Below are positions 15,579-22,547 of a DNA stretch of 24,327 nt, in pieces. Origin of the DNA: Methanobacteriota archaeon (GTDB lineage Archaea > Thermoplasmatota > Poseidoniia > Poseidoniales > Poseidoniaceae); assembly GCA_002725275.1 (NCBI GenBank), contig PBOE01000018.1, forward strand, positions 1-24,327, written 5' to 3'. The stretch's first letter is position 1. Each line of letters starts with the position of its first letter. A program made the position numbers and the translations under genes. The notes under the pieces are model-generated. The model worked only from the letters and a program-made list of their open reading frames with translations. It made no database searches and was not told the DNA's origin.

Positions 15579-16739
15579 TCAAGCACTGGCGCCAATGCCG
15601 GAGGCGATTTGGCGAGCGGTCATGGGCTTCTCAGCGACCCATTGTTGCTTGAAGAGTTCCTTGAGGTCCTCTTCGTCCTGCGCAGTGGGCAAGTGAGCGG
15701 CCATGTAGGCGTCCCATTCGTCGTCGGTGCCTTCGAAGAGGGTGCCTTCCACGGTGTAGCGCTGGCGCTTGAAGTGGCCAATTTCACGGTGGAAGTTCTC
15801 GTGAGGTACGTAGAGGTCGGCTGCACCTTCGGGGAGGTAGCCGCAGAGCTTCCTCACCTCACCCACGATTTCCTCATGGTAGTGCTGCCGTGCTTCTTCG
15901 TTGAGGTTTTCTTTCGAAACCTCGACGTCGGCTTCGAGTTTCTTGCGCTCGTCCCAGCGTCCCTTGATGCCCCAAACGTAGGCCCAGTGTGCGGAAGAGG
16001 ACTCGTCGACACCAAACAAGTCGTGAGCGGTGGACACCCACTTGTTGATGTAGCGCTGCAGCATGTCAAGGGGGATCACGCCGGCCTTGATGATGCGGCG
16101 AAGGCCGTTGGAGCCGGTGCCCAGGTGGAAGGATTCCTCCTTGAGCATGGGGCCCATGCTGGCGGCCAAGGGCTTGAACGCTGACGTCGACAACATGCCG
16201 AGTTGGAACTTGCCGTCTCGGTCGACAAACATGGTGTAGCAGAAGAAATCCAGCCAGTGAGGCATGGGGCGGTTGAACGCACCCAGCAGTCGGTCGCCGT
16301 CCTGGGCGTTTCGCTCAAGCAGCTTCTGTGCCTCACGTCGTCCTTGCTGGCCGAAGTAGGTCATGAGGAGGTAGGCCATTTGCCAGCCGTGGCGCTGTTC
16401 TTCGGCCATGATGCGGGCCGCTGCGTAACGGTCGTAGTCGGTGGGTGCGGTGGCAAGGAGGTGGCGCTGCTGCTCGACGGAGGCAAACTCGGTGTCGCCC
16501 TGAACGGTGATCATGCTGACGAGGGCGTCTCGCATGCTCTGGTGGGGCACTTGGAGGGAGCGCTCCCACTTGGCTCGACCGGCGTAGTCGCCGAACTCGA
16601 TGACGTCGCCCGCTCGCTCCCAGTCAAACTGGATGGAGAGGTCGAAGTCGCCCATCCACTCGCGGTCGTAGCCGACGTTGTCTTGCCAGGCTTTGAAGTT
16701 CTCAATCCAGTCGTCCCAGGTCTTCGGAAGGTTATCCAT
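15579..16739 (-). CDS. Di-iron acyl-CoA oxygenase (BoxB/PaaA-like)
   Basis: 386-aa soluble ferritin-like protein of the phenylacetyl-/benzoyl-CoA epoxidase type, which uses a di-iron centre, O2 and a reductase to epoxidise an aromatic acyl-CoA. Metal ligands are visible: E84 in GDTEFASVEQ, the first ExxH as E114-H117 in AEEQRHGWQ, D175 (or D173) in FVDRDGKF, and the second ExxH as E202-H205 in KEESFHLGTG. This E, ExxH, D, ExxH order and spacing fits BoxB-type proteins; it is shorter than bacterial BoxB as I recall it. Its own promoter has a TATA box 27 bp before the ATG and a tandem operator. No reductase or PaaB/C/D/E gene is in the window. The di-iron family is certain; the substrate is unknown. 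Confidence 0.87.
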   Translation of the reverse strand: MDNLPKTWDDWIENFKAWQDNVGYDREWMGDFDLSIQFDWERAGDVIEFGDYAGRAKWERSLQVPHQSMRDALVSMITVQGDTEFASVEQQRHLLATAPTDYDRYAAARIMAEEQRHGWQMAYLLMTYFGQQGRREAQKLLERNAQDGDRLLGAFNRPMPHWLDFFCYTMFVDRDGKFQLGMLSTSAFKPLAASMGPMLKEESFHLGTGSNGLRRIIKAGVIPLDMLQRYINKWVSTAHDLFGVDESSSAHWAYVWGIKGRWDERKKLEADVEVSKENLNEEARQHYHEEIVGEVRKLCGYLPEGAADLYVPHENFHREIGHFKRQRYTVEGTLFEGTDDEWDAYMAAHLPTAQDEEDLKELFKQQWVAEKPMTARQIASGIGASA

Positions 16740-16761
16740 GCTACATGGTGGTCGGGGACCT

Positions 16762-16801
16762 CCTTATACCCTTTACGAACATGTTCGCACGAACATGTTA
16801 G
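16762..16801 (-). promoter_or_regulatory. Oxygenase promoter with tandem palindromic operator
   Basis: On the minus strand GGTATAAGG (16770-16762) is centred about 27 bp before the oxygenase ATG, a textbook leaderless TATA placement. Directly upstream are two copies of a dyad: the perfect 12-bp palindrome CGAACATGTTCG at 16776-16787 and CGAACATGTTAG at 16790-16801, with centres 14 bp apart. The second copy covers the stop codon of the HTH_10 regulator gene (16798-16800). Position just upstream of the TATA/BRE fits binding by a regulator, most simply the adjacent one. The repeats are seen directly; the regulator link is inferred. Confidence 0.75.
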
Positions 16802-17421
16802 TCGCTTTGCCGGCGAATCTCCTCGGTGAAGGCGTGAAACACCGCCGACTCGATGCGTTGGAGCTGGTTGGAGAGGGTCGATTTTGCCACGTTGAGTAAC
16901 CCGGCGAGTTCGGTCAGGTTGATGCGACGAGGCACGTCCCAGTAGCCCTCCCTTGAGGCCACCTCAAACACCTCTCGCTGACGGGGCGTTAGCAACCGTG
17001 CGCCTGTGCTTCGAGTGGAGAGGAGTCGGTGCGGGATCTCATCGCTCCGAAATCGGTTGATAAGCGCCCGCATGGTGTCTCGGTTGCCCTCGACCGTCCA
17101 TTCCACCCAACCGTCCCTGACTTCAAAGGGCGTCCGTGGTACCACACCGAGGTCGACGAGCGGGCGCAGGAACCCACCACCTCCCGCTGAAATGTTGACC
17201 GAAAACCGGCCGTCTTCGGGGTCGGTGCACACGTCGATACCCTCGTGACGCCGGACGGTTTCATGGATGGTTTCGTTGCTCCAGCACCGGGCCGTCCCCC
17301 GCCCCTTGCTCAGCGGCATGTGCTGTTCGATGCGGAGGGTTGCCGAAGGGTGCTGCCTTGTCACGTCGCCCGCCCAGTGGCCTTGAGGAAGCCGAACATC
17401 GATTCGGAGTTGCTGGGCCAT
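16798..17421 (-). CDS. HTH_10 (bacterio-opsin activator-like) transcription regulator
   Basis: 207-aa archaeal DNA-binding regulator. The N-terminal 140 residues form a probable ligand-sensing domain with several Gly-rich strands (VNISAGGGGFLRPLVDLGVV). The C-terminal HTH_10 domain is at about 144-197: LTPRQREVFEVASREGYW, then PRRINLTELAGLLNVAKSTLS, with the typical QLQRIESAV recognition and dimer helix. The ATG at 17421 was preferred over a TTG at 17442. It lies 17 nt after the fructose bisphosphatase stop and immediately upstream of the oxygenase promoter, where a tandem palindrome overlaps its own stop codon. It is therefore the natural candidate regulator of the oxygenase operon. HTH_10 proteins are mostly activators; sign and ligand are unknown. 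Confidence 0.88.
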   Translation of the reverse strand: MAQQLRIDVRLPQGHWAGDVTRQHPSATLRIEQHMPLSKGRGTARCWSNETIHETVRRHEGIDVCTDPEDGRFSVNISAGGGGFLRPLVDLGVVPRTPFEVRDGWVEWTVEGNRDTMRALINRFRSDEIPHRLLSTRSTGARLLTPRQREVFEVASREGYWDVPRRINLTELAGLLNVAKSTLSNQLQRIESAVFHAFTEEIRRQSD

Positions 17422-17438
17422 GGTTTCGCCTCGTTGAT

Positions 17439-18419
17439 TCAAAGGGGCCGCTGTTGCTCACGACGCACGACCTGACGGTTGGCGACATCGATGAGTTCGC
17501 TGTACGTCGTGGTGGACGTGGCGTCGAGCTTGACGCCCGGCAAGTAGCCGTCACAAACGCCCGACGCCGCAAAGACTGCATCTTCGCTCTGGCAGAGGTC
17601 GGTCGCCTTCCAGAGGCGTGTCAGGTCGTCTCCGACCATCGTTCCTGCCCGGGCCTCTTCTTCCGGTGAACGAAACACCAGACGTCCCTCAAAGACCCCG
17701 CCGACGCCTCGAATGGCCGTGGCGGAAATGACGCCCTCCGGGGCCGCCCCGATGCCCATGAGCATGTCGTACGGACCGTCGTCTTTGGCGGCCCAGAGAG
17801 CGCCTGAGACGTCCCCGTCGCTCAGCAGGTGCAGTTGTGCGCCCGTCGCTCGAATCTCCTTGAACAGGTCTGCATGGCGGTCTCGGTCCAAGGCCACGAT
17901 GCGAACATCAGCTGCCTGACAGTCGAGCACGTGCATCGCCTGTTCGATGTTGTACGCCACGCCGCCATCGAGGGCGACGTGATCGGCCAACAGGGGTCCA
18001 GCCGCCAGCTTGTCCATGTAGCAGTCGGGGGCGTGAAGCAGGGTGCCACGCGGCGCAGCGGCCAGCACCGCAATGGAGTTGGGCAGGTTGTCAGCGCAGT
18101 TGTTCGTGCACTCCAGCGGGTCGACGGCGATGTCGATTTGGGGAGCACCGGTTTGACCCACCATGGAACCGAGCTCCTCGCCGATGTAGAGCATGGGTGC
18201 ATCGTCCCGCTCACCCTCTCCAATGGCGACGCGCCCGTCGAAGGGGACGGCGTCAAAGGTCCGCCGCATCGCCTCAACCGCTGCGTCATCGGCGGCGTTT
18301 TTGTCGCCCTTACCACGCCAGGCTGCGGAGGCGATGGCTGCTTGGTCAACCGCTTCAACGAAGTGATGTGCAAGGTCTCCAATGATGCCCATGGTGGAAT
18401 GGAATCGCGGGAACGCCAT
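17439..18419 (-). CDS. glpX: Fructose-1,6-bisphosphatase, class II (GlpX)
   Basis: 326-aa cytoplasmic phosphatase converting fructose 1,6-bisphosphate to fructose 6-phosphate in gluconeogenesis. Family motifs are WRGKGDKNAADDAAVEAM (about 35-51), IGEGERDDAPMLYIGEELG (67-84) and AVDPLECTNN (98-107), where bacterial enzymes usually have DPLEGT. The metal-binding Asp and Glu residues in these motifs are intact. The ATG at 18419 is used; the ATG at 18392 (MGIIGDLAHH) would also align well with the family. The gene follows moaC by 12 nt and precedes the HTH_10 regulator by 17 nt, so it is transcribed in the same minus-strand train. An FBP aldolase gene also lies in the window (about 21.5 kb), supporting gluconeogenic flux. 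Class II enzymes are uncommon in archaea compared with class IV/V types, which may point to transfer. Confidence 0.92.
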   Translation of the reverse strand: MAFPRFHSTMGIIGDLAHHFVEAVDQAAIASAAWRGKGDKNAADDAAVEAMRRTFDAVPFDGRVAIGEGERDDAPMLYIGEELGSMVGQTGAPQIDIAVDPLECTNNCADNLPNSIAVLAAAPRGTLLHAPDCYMDKLAAGPLLADHVALDGGVAYNIEQAMHVLDCQAADVRIVALDRDRHADLFKEIRATGAQLHLLSDGDVSGALWAAKDDGPYDMLMGIGAAPEGVISATAIRGVGGVFEGRLVFRSPEEEARAGTMVGDDLTRLWKATDLCQSEDAVFAASGVCDGYLPGVKLDATSTTTYSELIDVANRQVVRREQQRPL

Positions 18420-18431
18420 CAAGTCAGCGGT

Positions 18432-18884
18432 TCAATTTTGCTTGAATTTCTCGACCACTTCAAGGTCGGAGATTCGGGCCACGGGGTACTGGCCTTGGTC
18501 GTCTTTTTCAAGCGATTTGACCATGTCAAAAGCGCACAACAGCCCTGCGGCGACACCGGTCAACGCTTCCATCTCAATGCCGGTTTTGTAATGGGCACTG
18601 ACGGTCACCGTGCACCACAGGCTTGCCCCTTCCCACGTCCAATCAACGGTGGTCCCCTCGAGCGGGATGGGGTGGCAGTGGGGAACGATGCGTGGGGTCT
18701 CTTTGACCGCCTGCACGGCAGCGATGGTGGAGGCCTCAAGCACGTCGCCTTTCTTGATGGCGCCTGCAGTGATGGCGGCTTTCGTGGCTTCCCTGAGCAC
18801 GACGCGCCCTCGGGCCGTGGCTCGACGCTCGACGACCGGTTTCTGTCCGATGTTCACGATCCCTTCGATGGACTTCTCGCTCAT
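18432..18884 (-). CDS. moaC: Cyclic pyranopterin monophosphate synthase
   Basis: 150-aa MoaC, which converts the GTP-derived MoaA product to cPMP in molybdenum cofactor synthesis. Visible family marks are an N-terminal NIGQKPVVERRATARGRV, the active-site motif IVPHCHPIPLEG and ALTGVAAGLLCAFDMVKS near the C-terminus. The expected length and all signature histidines are present. The ATG at 18884 overlaps the stop of moaE (ATGA), so the two are coupled. The open frame upstream to 19331 is just the moaE gene read in another frame. No moaA, moaB, moeA or moaD gene is visible nearby. Confidence 0.95.
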   Translation of the reverse strand: MSEKSIEGIVNIGQKPVVERRATARGRVVLREATKAAITAGAIKKGDVLEASTIAAVQAVKETPRIVPHCHPIPLEGTTVDWTWEGASLWCTVTVSAHYKTGIEMEALTGVAAGLLCAFDMVKSLEKDDQGQYPVARISDLEVVEKFKQN

Positions 18885-19306
18885 CCCAACCCCTCTTTCC
18901 AGGTCTCCCCGAGCGTGGTGACCTCTTTCTTCCATATGGGTGCTTGCTTCTTGAGTTCGTCGATCAGCCACTCGCAGGCTTGGAAGGCCTCTTTTCGGTG
19001 CGGGCTGCCAACGTGAATGGCCACGATGGGTTCCTGCGGCCCGACCGCCCCGGTCCGGTGGGCCATGGCCACCGAAAGCACACCGAAACGGTCCACGGCT
19101 TCGTCGGCAAGGCGACGCAGGACGGGCGTCAGTTTGTCCTGCCAGGCATCGAATTCCAATCTCAACACGTCCGCCTGGCCTTCCGTTTCTCGGGTTAAGC
19201 CAACAAACGAGACGACGGCACCGCAACCCTCGGTGTTCAACTTTGAACGGAGGACGTCCGGTAGAAGCACATCGGGTGCCTCTTCCACGACCACGCGCAG
19301 CGACAT
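18881..19306 (-). CDS. moaE: Molybdopterin synthase catalytic subunit
   Basis: 141-aa MoaE, the large subunit that transfers sulfur from MoaD thiocarboxylate to cPMP. Family motifs are GAVVSFVGLTRE near residue 32, the H-R-x-G motif AMAHRTGAVG, VGSPHRKEAFQACEWLIDELK and the catalytic lysine region WKKEV. The start is the ATG at 19306; a GTG at 19315 is also in frame. The small partner MoaD is not in the window. It is divergent from the FAD oxidoreductase across a 52-bp spacer. A strong GC hairpin (CCCCTC-AC-GAGGGG) lies directly before the ATG. Confidence 0.94.
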   Translation of the reverse strand: MSLRVVVEEAPDVLLPDVLRSKLNTEGCGAVVSFVGLTRETEGQADVLRLEFDAWQDKLTPVLRRLADEAVDRFGVLSVAMAHRTGAVGPQEPIVAIHVGSPHRKEAFQACEWLIDELKKQAPIWKKEVTTLGETWKEGLG

Positions 19307-19307
19307 A

Positions 19308-19321
19308 CCCCTCACGAGGGG
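19308..19321 (-). repeat. GC hairpin abutting the moaE start
   Basis: A 6-bp perfect inverted repeat, CCCCTC and GAGGGG, with a 2-nt spacer, lies 2 nt before the moaE ATG. In RNA it would form a short GC stem only if the transcript starts upstream of it. With a TATA box near 19331 the transcript would probably begin inside or just after it, so it may instead be a DNA site. Confidence 0.4.
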
Positions 19322-19326
19322 AGGGC

Positions 19327-19338
19327 ATCATTCAAACC
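19327..19338. promoter_or_regulatory. Shared A/T core between moaE and the FAD oxidoreductase gene
   Basis: ATCATTCAAACC is the only A/T-rich patch in the 52-bp divergent spacer. It is about 25 bp from the moaE ATG (minus strand reads GTTTGAATGAT) and about 28 bp from the ATG at 19359. Both distances suit leaderless archaeal promoters, so one core may serve both strands. Inferred. Confidence 0.4.
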
Positions 19339-19358
19339 TCACGCCTCCATGGCAATGC

Positions 19359-20636
19359 ATGGCCGATGCCACGTCGCCGTCCAAACCCATCACCATCATG
19401 GGTGCTGGCCTCTCCGGATTGGCGGCCGCAACCCTGCTGGCTCGGGCCGGTCGTGAAGTGCACGTTCACGACATCCGGCATGACTCCGGTGCCCGCTTTG
19501 ACGGTGATTTTCAAGCGTTGGAAAACTGGAGCATGGATGACGATTTCTTCGACCAACTCGAACGCTGGGGCTTTGATTCTTCGGCGTTCAAATCAACGTC
19601 GTTTTCGGTCGTGGACCTGATTCATCCTGACGACGTCATCACCCAAGCCAAAACCGACGGTGTCGCCTATCGCATCGTGGAACGAGGCACCTCGGACCAC
19701 ACCATCGACCAGGCCTTCAAGCGCATGGCCCTCGAGGCCGGAGCAAGCCTTCACTACAAGTCGAGGATCGACGAAAACGAGGCCGATATCGTCGCCTGCG
19801 GTCCGAAAGACACCTCCGCCATCGCTCTGGGTGAAATTTTCCACACCTCGCACCCCAACCATATCGCGTTTCAACTCAATGACAAACTCGCACCCGGCGC
19901 TTACTCTTACCTCATCGTCATCGACGGCGTGGGCTTGATTTGCACGTGCCTGTGGCGCAAACAAAAGAAAAGCGAACGTTTCCTGAACGAGACCATCGCC
20001 TGCTACCAGCGCCTCTACCCCGAAATGGACATGCAGCCCGTGAAGCGGGTGGGTGGAAAAGGTGACTTTACGCTCAACGGGTTCTACACCGTTCCTCAAA
20101 CGGGTCAGCATTTTGTCGGAGAGTCGGGCGGTCTTCAGGACTTCATGTGGGGCTTCGGGATGCGCATGGCGGTGTGGTCCGGCGTTCTGGCTGCGGAGGA
20201 AATGTTGGGTGGTCGACCCTACGAGAAGGAGGTTCGCCGCCAACTGCTTCCTTACGTTCAGACCAGCGTGGCCAACCGGTGGCTCATGAACCGGGTGGGC
20301 GACCGCACCTTCAAGCGCATGTGCCTGCAGTGGATGCGCGATCAGGAACGCAGCGGCGACGGGCTTCGGTGGATCGGGAAATTGTTCCGACCGAGCTTGT
20401 TCAAACGGATCGTGTTCAGGGTCACGTCCCCGTTCATGCTCAAGCGCATGTCGGGTCCCACTCGACCGCTTCGCTTGCCCTTCAGGAAAGCCAAGCCCCG
20501 GGACACGTGGGAGCAGAGTGAGGAAGCGCTGCAGGTGAAGGCCCGGTGGGAAGCGGTGCGCCGAGGTGGCGGTCACGTGTCGTTCACCAGCAACGCCGAC
20601 GGCGAGGCGCAAGAAATCTCAGCGATTTCTTCATAA
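19359..20636 (+). CDS. FAD-dependent oxidoreductase (geranylgeranyl-reductase-like)
   Basis: 425-aa flavoprotein. The N-terminal dinucleotide-binding motif GAGLSGLAAATLLARAG ends in an acidic residue of VHVHD (about residues 14-40). A later FAD motif region reads GESGGLQDFMWGFGMRMAVWSG (around 255-276), where geranylgeranyl reductases and related FixC-type enzymes have a GDAAG-type motif. The last 100 or so residues are very basic (KRMSGPTRPLRLPFRKAKPR) and may contact the membrane. The family is broad: isoprenoid saturation or another lipid reduction is likely but unproven. The ATG at 19359 directly precedes the nucleotide motif. Its stop overlaps the next start in TAATG, tying it to a hydratase and an aldolase. 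Confidence 0.75.
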   Translation: MADATSPSKPITIMGAGLSGLAAATLLARAGREVHVHDIRHDSGARFDGDFQALENWSMDDDFFDQLERWGFDSSAFKSTSFSVVDLIHPDDVITQAKTDGVAYRIVERGTSDHTIDQAFKRMALEAGASLHYKSRIDENEADIVACGPKDTSAIALGEIFHTSHPNHIAFQLNDKLAPGAYSYLIVIDGVGLICTCLWRKQKKSERFLNETIACYQRLYPEMDMQPVKRVGGKGDFTLNGFYTVPQTGQHFVGESGGLQDFMWGFGMRMAVWSGVLAAEEMLGGRPYEKEVRRQLLPYVQTSVANRWLMNRVGDRTFKRMCLQWMRDQERSGDGLRWIGKLFRPSLFKRIVFRVTSPFMLKRMSGPTRPLRLPFRKAKPRDTWEQSEEALQVKARWEAVRRGGGHVSFTSNADGEAQEISAISS

Positions 20637-21526
20637 TGCCAATCCCGGTGGCACAGGGCATGAGCGACCTCTACGGATTGAAACTGGAACCGATGCCAAA
20701 CCGACTCGTCAATTACGGCGTGACCGAGAACGGTATCGCCGTCATTGAATTGACCTCCGATTCGGCCGGTGCACCGCTGGAGGGACCCAACGACCGCTCG
20801 CCCAACACCTACACGCACGGTATGATGAGGGACATCGACGAAGCCATCGTCCGTGCTCGTTTTGACGACAGCGTGACCTGCATCGTCTTGACCGGGAACG
20901 GGGCCTCGTTCTTCTCTGCTGGTGCCTCCATCCAGATGCTCAACAGCGTCAGTCCGGGCTTCAAGTACAATTTCTGCCTTCACGCCAACGAGACCCTGTC
21001 TCGGCTCGAGCAAACCGCCAAACTCGTCGTCTGTGCCATCAACGGCCACGCCGTCGGTGGTGGACTCGAAATCGCCATGGCGGCCGACATCCGCATCGCC
21101 CGCAAGAATTCCGGTAAGGTTGGTCTTCCCGAGATCAACCTCGGCGTGCTGGCCGGAACCGGTGGCACCGCTCGTCTGACCCGTCTCATCGGGAAGGCCA
21201 AAGCCCTCGAAATGATGGTCACCGGCGAACTGATGTCCTTCGAGGACGCTCACGCTTGCAACCTCATCAACCACATCTGGGAGGGAGATCCGGATGATTT
21301 CCGTCGAGACATCCTCGACTGGTGCAGTCAATTCACGCTGCCCAACAAGGCCGTGAAGGCCGTTGGCAACATCAAGCGCTCGTGCCAAACAGGCCCAGAA
21401 ATTCCGTTCGAGTACCATCTGGCGCTCGAGCGTGAACTCCAAGCCGCCCTCTTCAACAGCAGCGACGCCAAGGAAGGCATCGCCGCTTACGTGGAAAAGC
21501 GCGTGGCCAACTTCACCGGTGAGTGA
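20636..21526 (+). CDS. Enoyl-CoA hydratase (crotonase family)
   Basis: 296-aa crotonase-fold protein starting at the ATG overlapping the previous stop (TAATG); the ATG at 20660 (MSDLYGLKLE) is an alternative. The oxyanion motif is FFSAGASI, with Ser in place of the usual Asp of GADI. Both hydratase glutamates are present: E145 in VGGGLEIAM and E166 in GLPEINLG. It carries a longer N-terminus than usual, with about 50 residues before the NTYTHGMMRDIDEA helix, and lacks the RPxxxNAL motif there. The third crotonase in the window, it is not close to the other two. The aldolase gene follows with overlapping ends. Hydratase activity is likely; substrate unknown. Confidence 0.88.
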   Translation: MPIPVAQGMSDLYGLKLEPMPNRLVNYGVTENGIAVIELTSDSAGAPLEGPNDRSPNTYTHGMMRDIDEAIVRARFDDSVTCIVLTGNGASFFSAGASIQMLNSVSPGFKYNFCLHANETLSRLEQTAKLVVCAINGHAVGGGLEIAMAADIRIARKNSGKVGLPEINLGVLAGTGGTARLTRLIGKAKALEMMVTGELMSFEDAHACNLINHIWEGDPDDFRRDILDWCSQFTLPNKAVKAVGNIKRSCQTGPEIPFEYHLALERELQAALFNSSDAKEGIAAYVEKRVANFTGE

Positions 21527-21543
21527 ACTTCGGCGTGGTACTC

Positions 21544-22470
21544 ATGGACGACATCCACGTTCCAGCCGACGTCCCCGACGAGTTGATCGACACCTACCTC
21601 GACAACATGCGAGCCGCTACCGCTGGCACGGGCAACATGAACCTCTTTGCCTGCGATCAGAAAATCGAACACCTGAACGACGATTTCTACGATGGCGGCA
21701 AGACCATCCCGCTGTCCTCCAACAACCCCGGCCACTTGTTTGAAATCGGTGCTCGCGCTCATGCCGACGGTACGATTGGCGTCCTTGCGGGTCAGTGCGG
21801 ACTCATCGCCCAGTACGCTCGCGACCACCCCGATATTCCCTACCTTGTGAAACTGAACTCGAAATCTCACCTTGTCAAAACCGCCCAGCGAGACCCCATC
21901 AGTCAAGCCCTGTGGGACATGGACGACGTGATGTCGCTGGTTCACAACGGCATCAACGTGGTGGGCATCGGCTACACCGTGTACATCGGCAGCGAATACG
22001 AACACGAAATGCTGACCGAAGCGGCTCATTTCATTCGCCAGGCTCACGAACTCGGCATGATTTCCGTTGTGTGGATGTACCCCCGAGGCCAAGCCGTGGC
22101 CGACGAGAAGGACCCGCAACTCATCTCGGGGGCCGCTGGCGTGGCCAGCTGCATCGGCGCGGACTTTGCCAAGGTGAATTATCCCCGTGCATGGGACGGC
22201 ATGACCCAACCCGAGTCGCTCCGGATCGCCGTTGAGGCCGCCGGTCGAACCGGCATCATCTGTTCGGGCGGAGGGACTCTTCCTCCGCGGGAATTCCTTC
22301 AGCGACTTTACGACCAGATGGCCGTTTCAGGATGTCGAGGTGCGGCCACCGGACGCAACATCCACCAGAAGACAACCGAAGAAGCCGTTCGCATGACGGC
22401 TGCGTGCCACGCCATCATTTGCGAGGGTGCTTCGGTTGACGAGGCCATGGCCATCTTCGAAGGCAAGTGA
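21544..22470 (+). CDS. Class I fructose-bisphosphate aldolase (DhnA/LacD type)
   Basis: 308-aa TIM-barrel Schiff-base aldolase. It interconverts FBP with glyceraldehyde 3-phosphate and dihydroxyacetone phosphate. The N-terminal motif FACDQKIEHLNDDF corresponds to the DQGFEHGP-like motif of the archaeal class I family. The likely Schiff-base lysine is K210 in GADFAKVNYP, and the phosphate-binding strand ICSGGGTLP and the region GCRGAATGRNIHQ are near the C-terminus. A GTG at 21523 overlapping the hydratase stop would add seven residues; I prefer the ATG at 21544. Together with GlpX this window holds two consecutive gluconeogenic steps. A 2-keto-sugar aldolase role (as in the ADH synthase branch) is less likely because of the DQ-EH motif. 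Confidence 0.85.
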   Translation: MDDIHVPADVPDELIDTYLDNMRAATAGTGNMNLFACDQKIEHLNDDFYDGGKTIPLSSNNPGHLFEIGARAHADGTIGVLAGQCGLIAQYARDHPDIPYLVKLNSKSHLVKTAQRDPISQALWDMDDVMSLVHNGINVVGIGYTVYIGSEYEHEMLTEAAHFIRQAHELGMISVVWMYPRGQAVADEKDPQLISGAAGVASCIGADFAKVNYPRAWDGMTQPESLRIAVEAAGRTGIICSGGGTLPPREFLQRLYDQMAVSGCRGAATGRNIHQKTTEEAVRMTAACHAIICEGASVDEAMAIFEGK

Positions 22471-22486
22471 AATTCGCCCGCCTTTC

Positions 22487-22546
22487 GATTCTCATTGAAT
22501 CACAGGGTACCCTCTGCTTGGATGCCTAATCAGAGGAGGCCCTCTG
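22487..22546. terminator. Intergenic inverted repeats between convergent genes
   Basis: The 77-bp gap between the aldolase and lipoprotein stops holds three inverted repeats: GATTC-TCATT-GAATC (22487-22501), the 10-bp palindrome AGGGTACCCT (22504-22513) and CAGAGG-AGGC-CCTCTG (22531-22546). A direct repeat CCCTCTGCT occurs at 22510-22518 and 22540-22548. The last hairpin sits right after the lipoprotein stop on its strand. A shared transcription-end region is plausible, although archaeal terminators are usually T-rich and this is not. Confidence 0.4.
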
Positions 22547-22547
22547 C

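Noticed and set aside
16776..16801. Resemblance of CGAACATGTTCG to a Bacillus-type LexA/SOS box
   Set aside because: The half-site spacing is 2 nt rather than 4 and LexA is not expected in archaea; the adjacent HTH_10 gene is a better explanation.
17829..19016. Plus-strand open frame of 395 codons
   Set aside because: It is antisense to glpX, moaC and moaE, all of which have full family motifs; no homologous pattern is visible in it.
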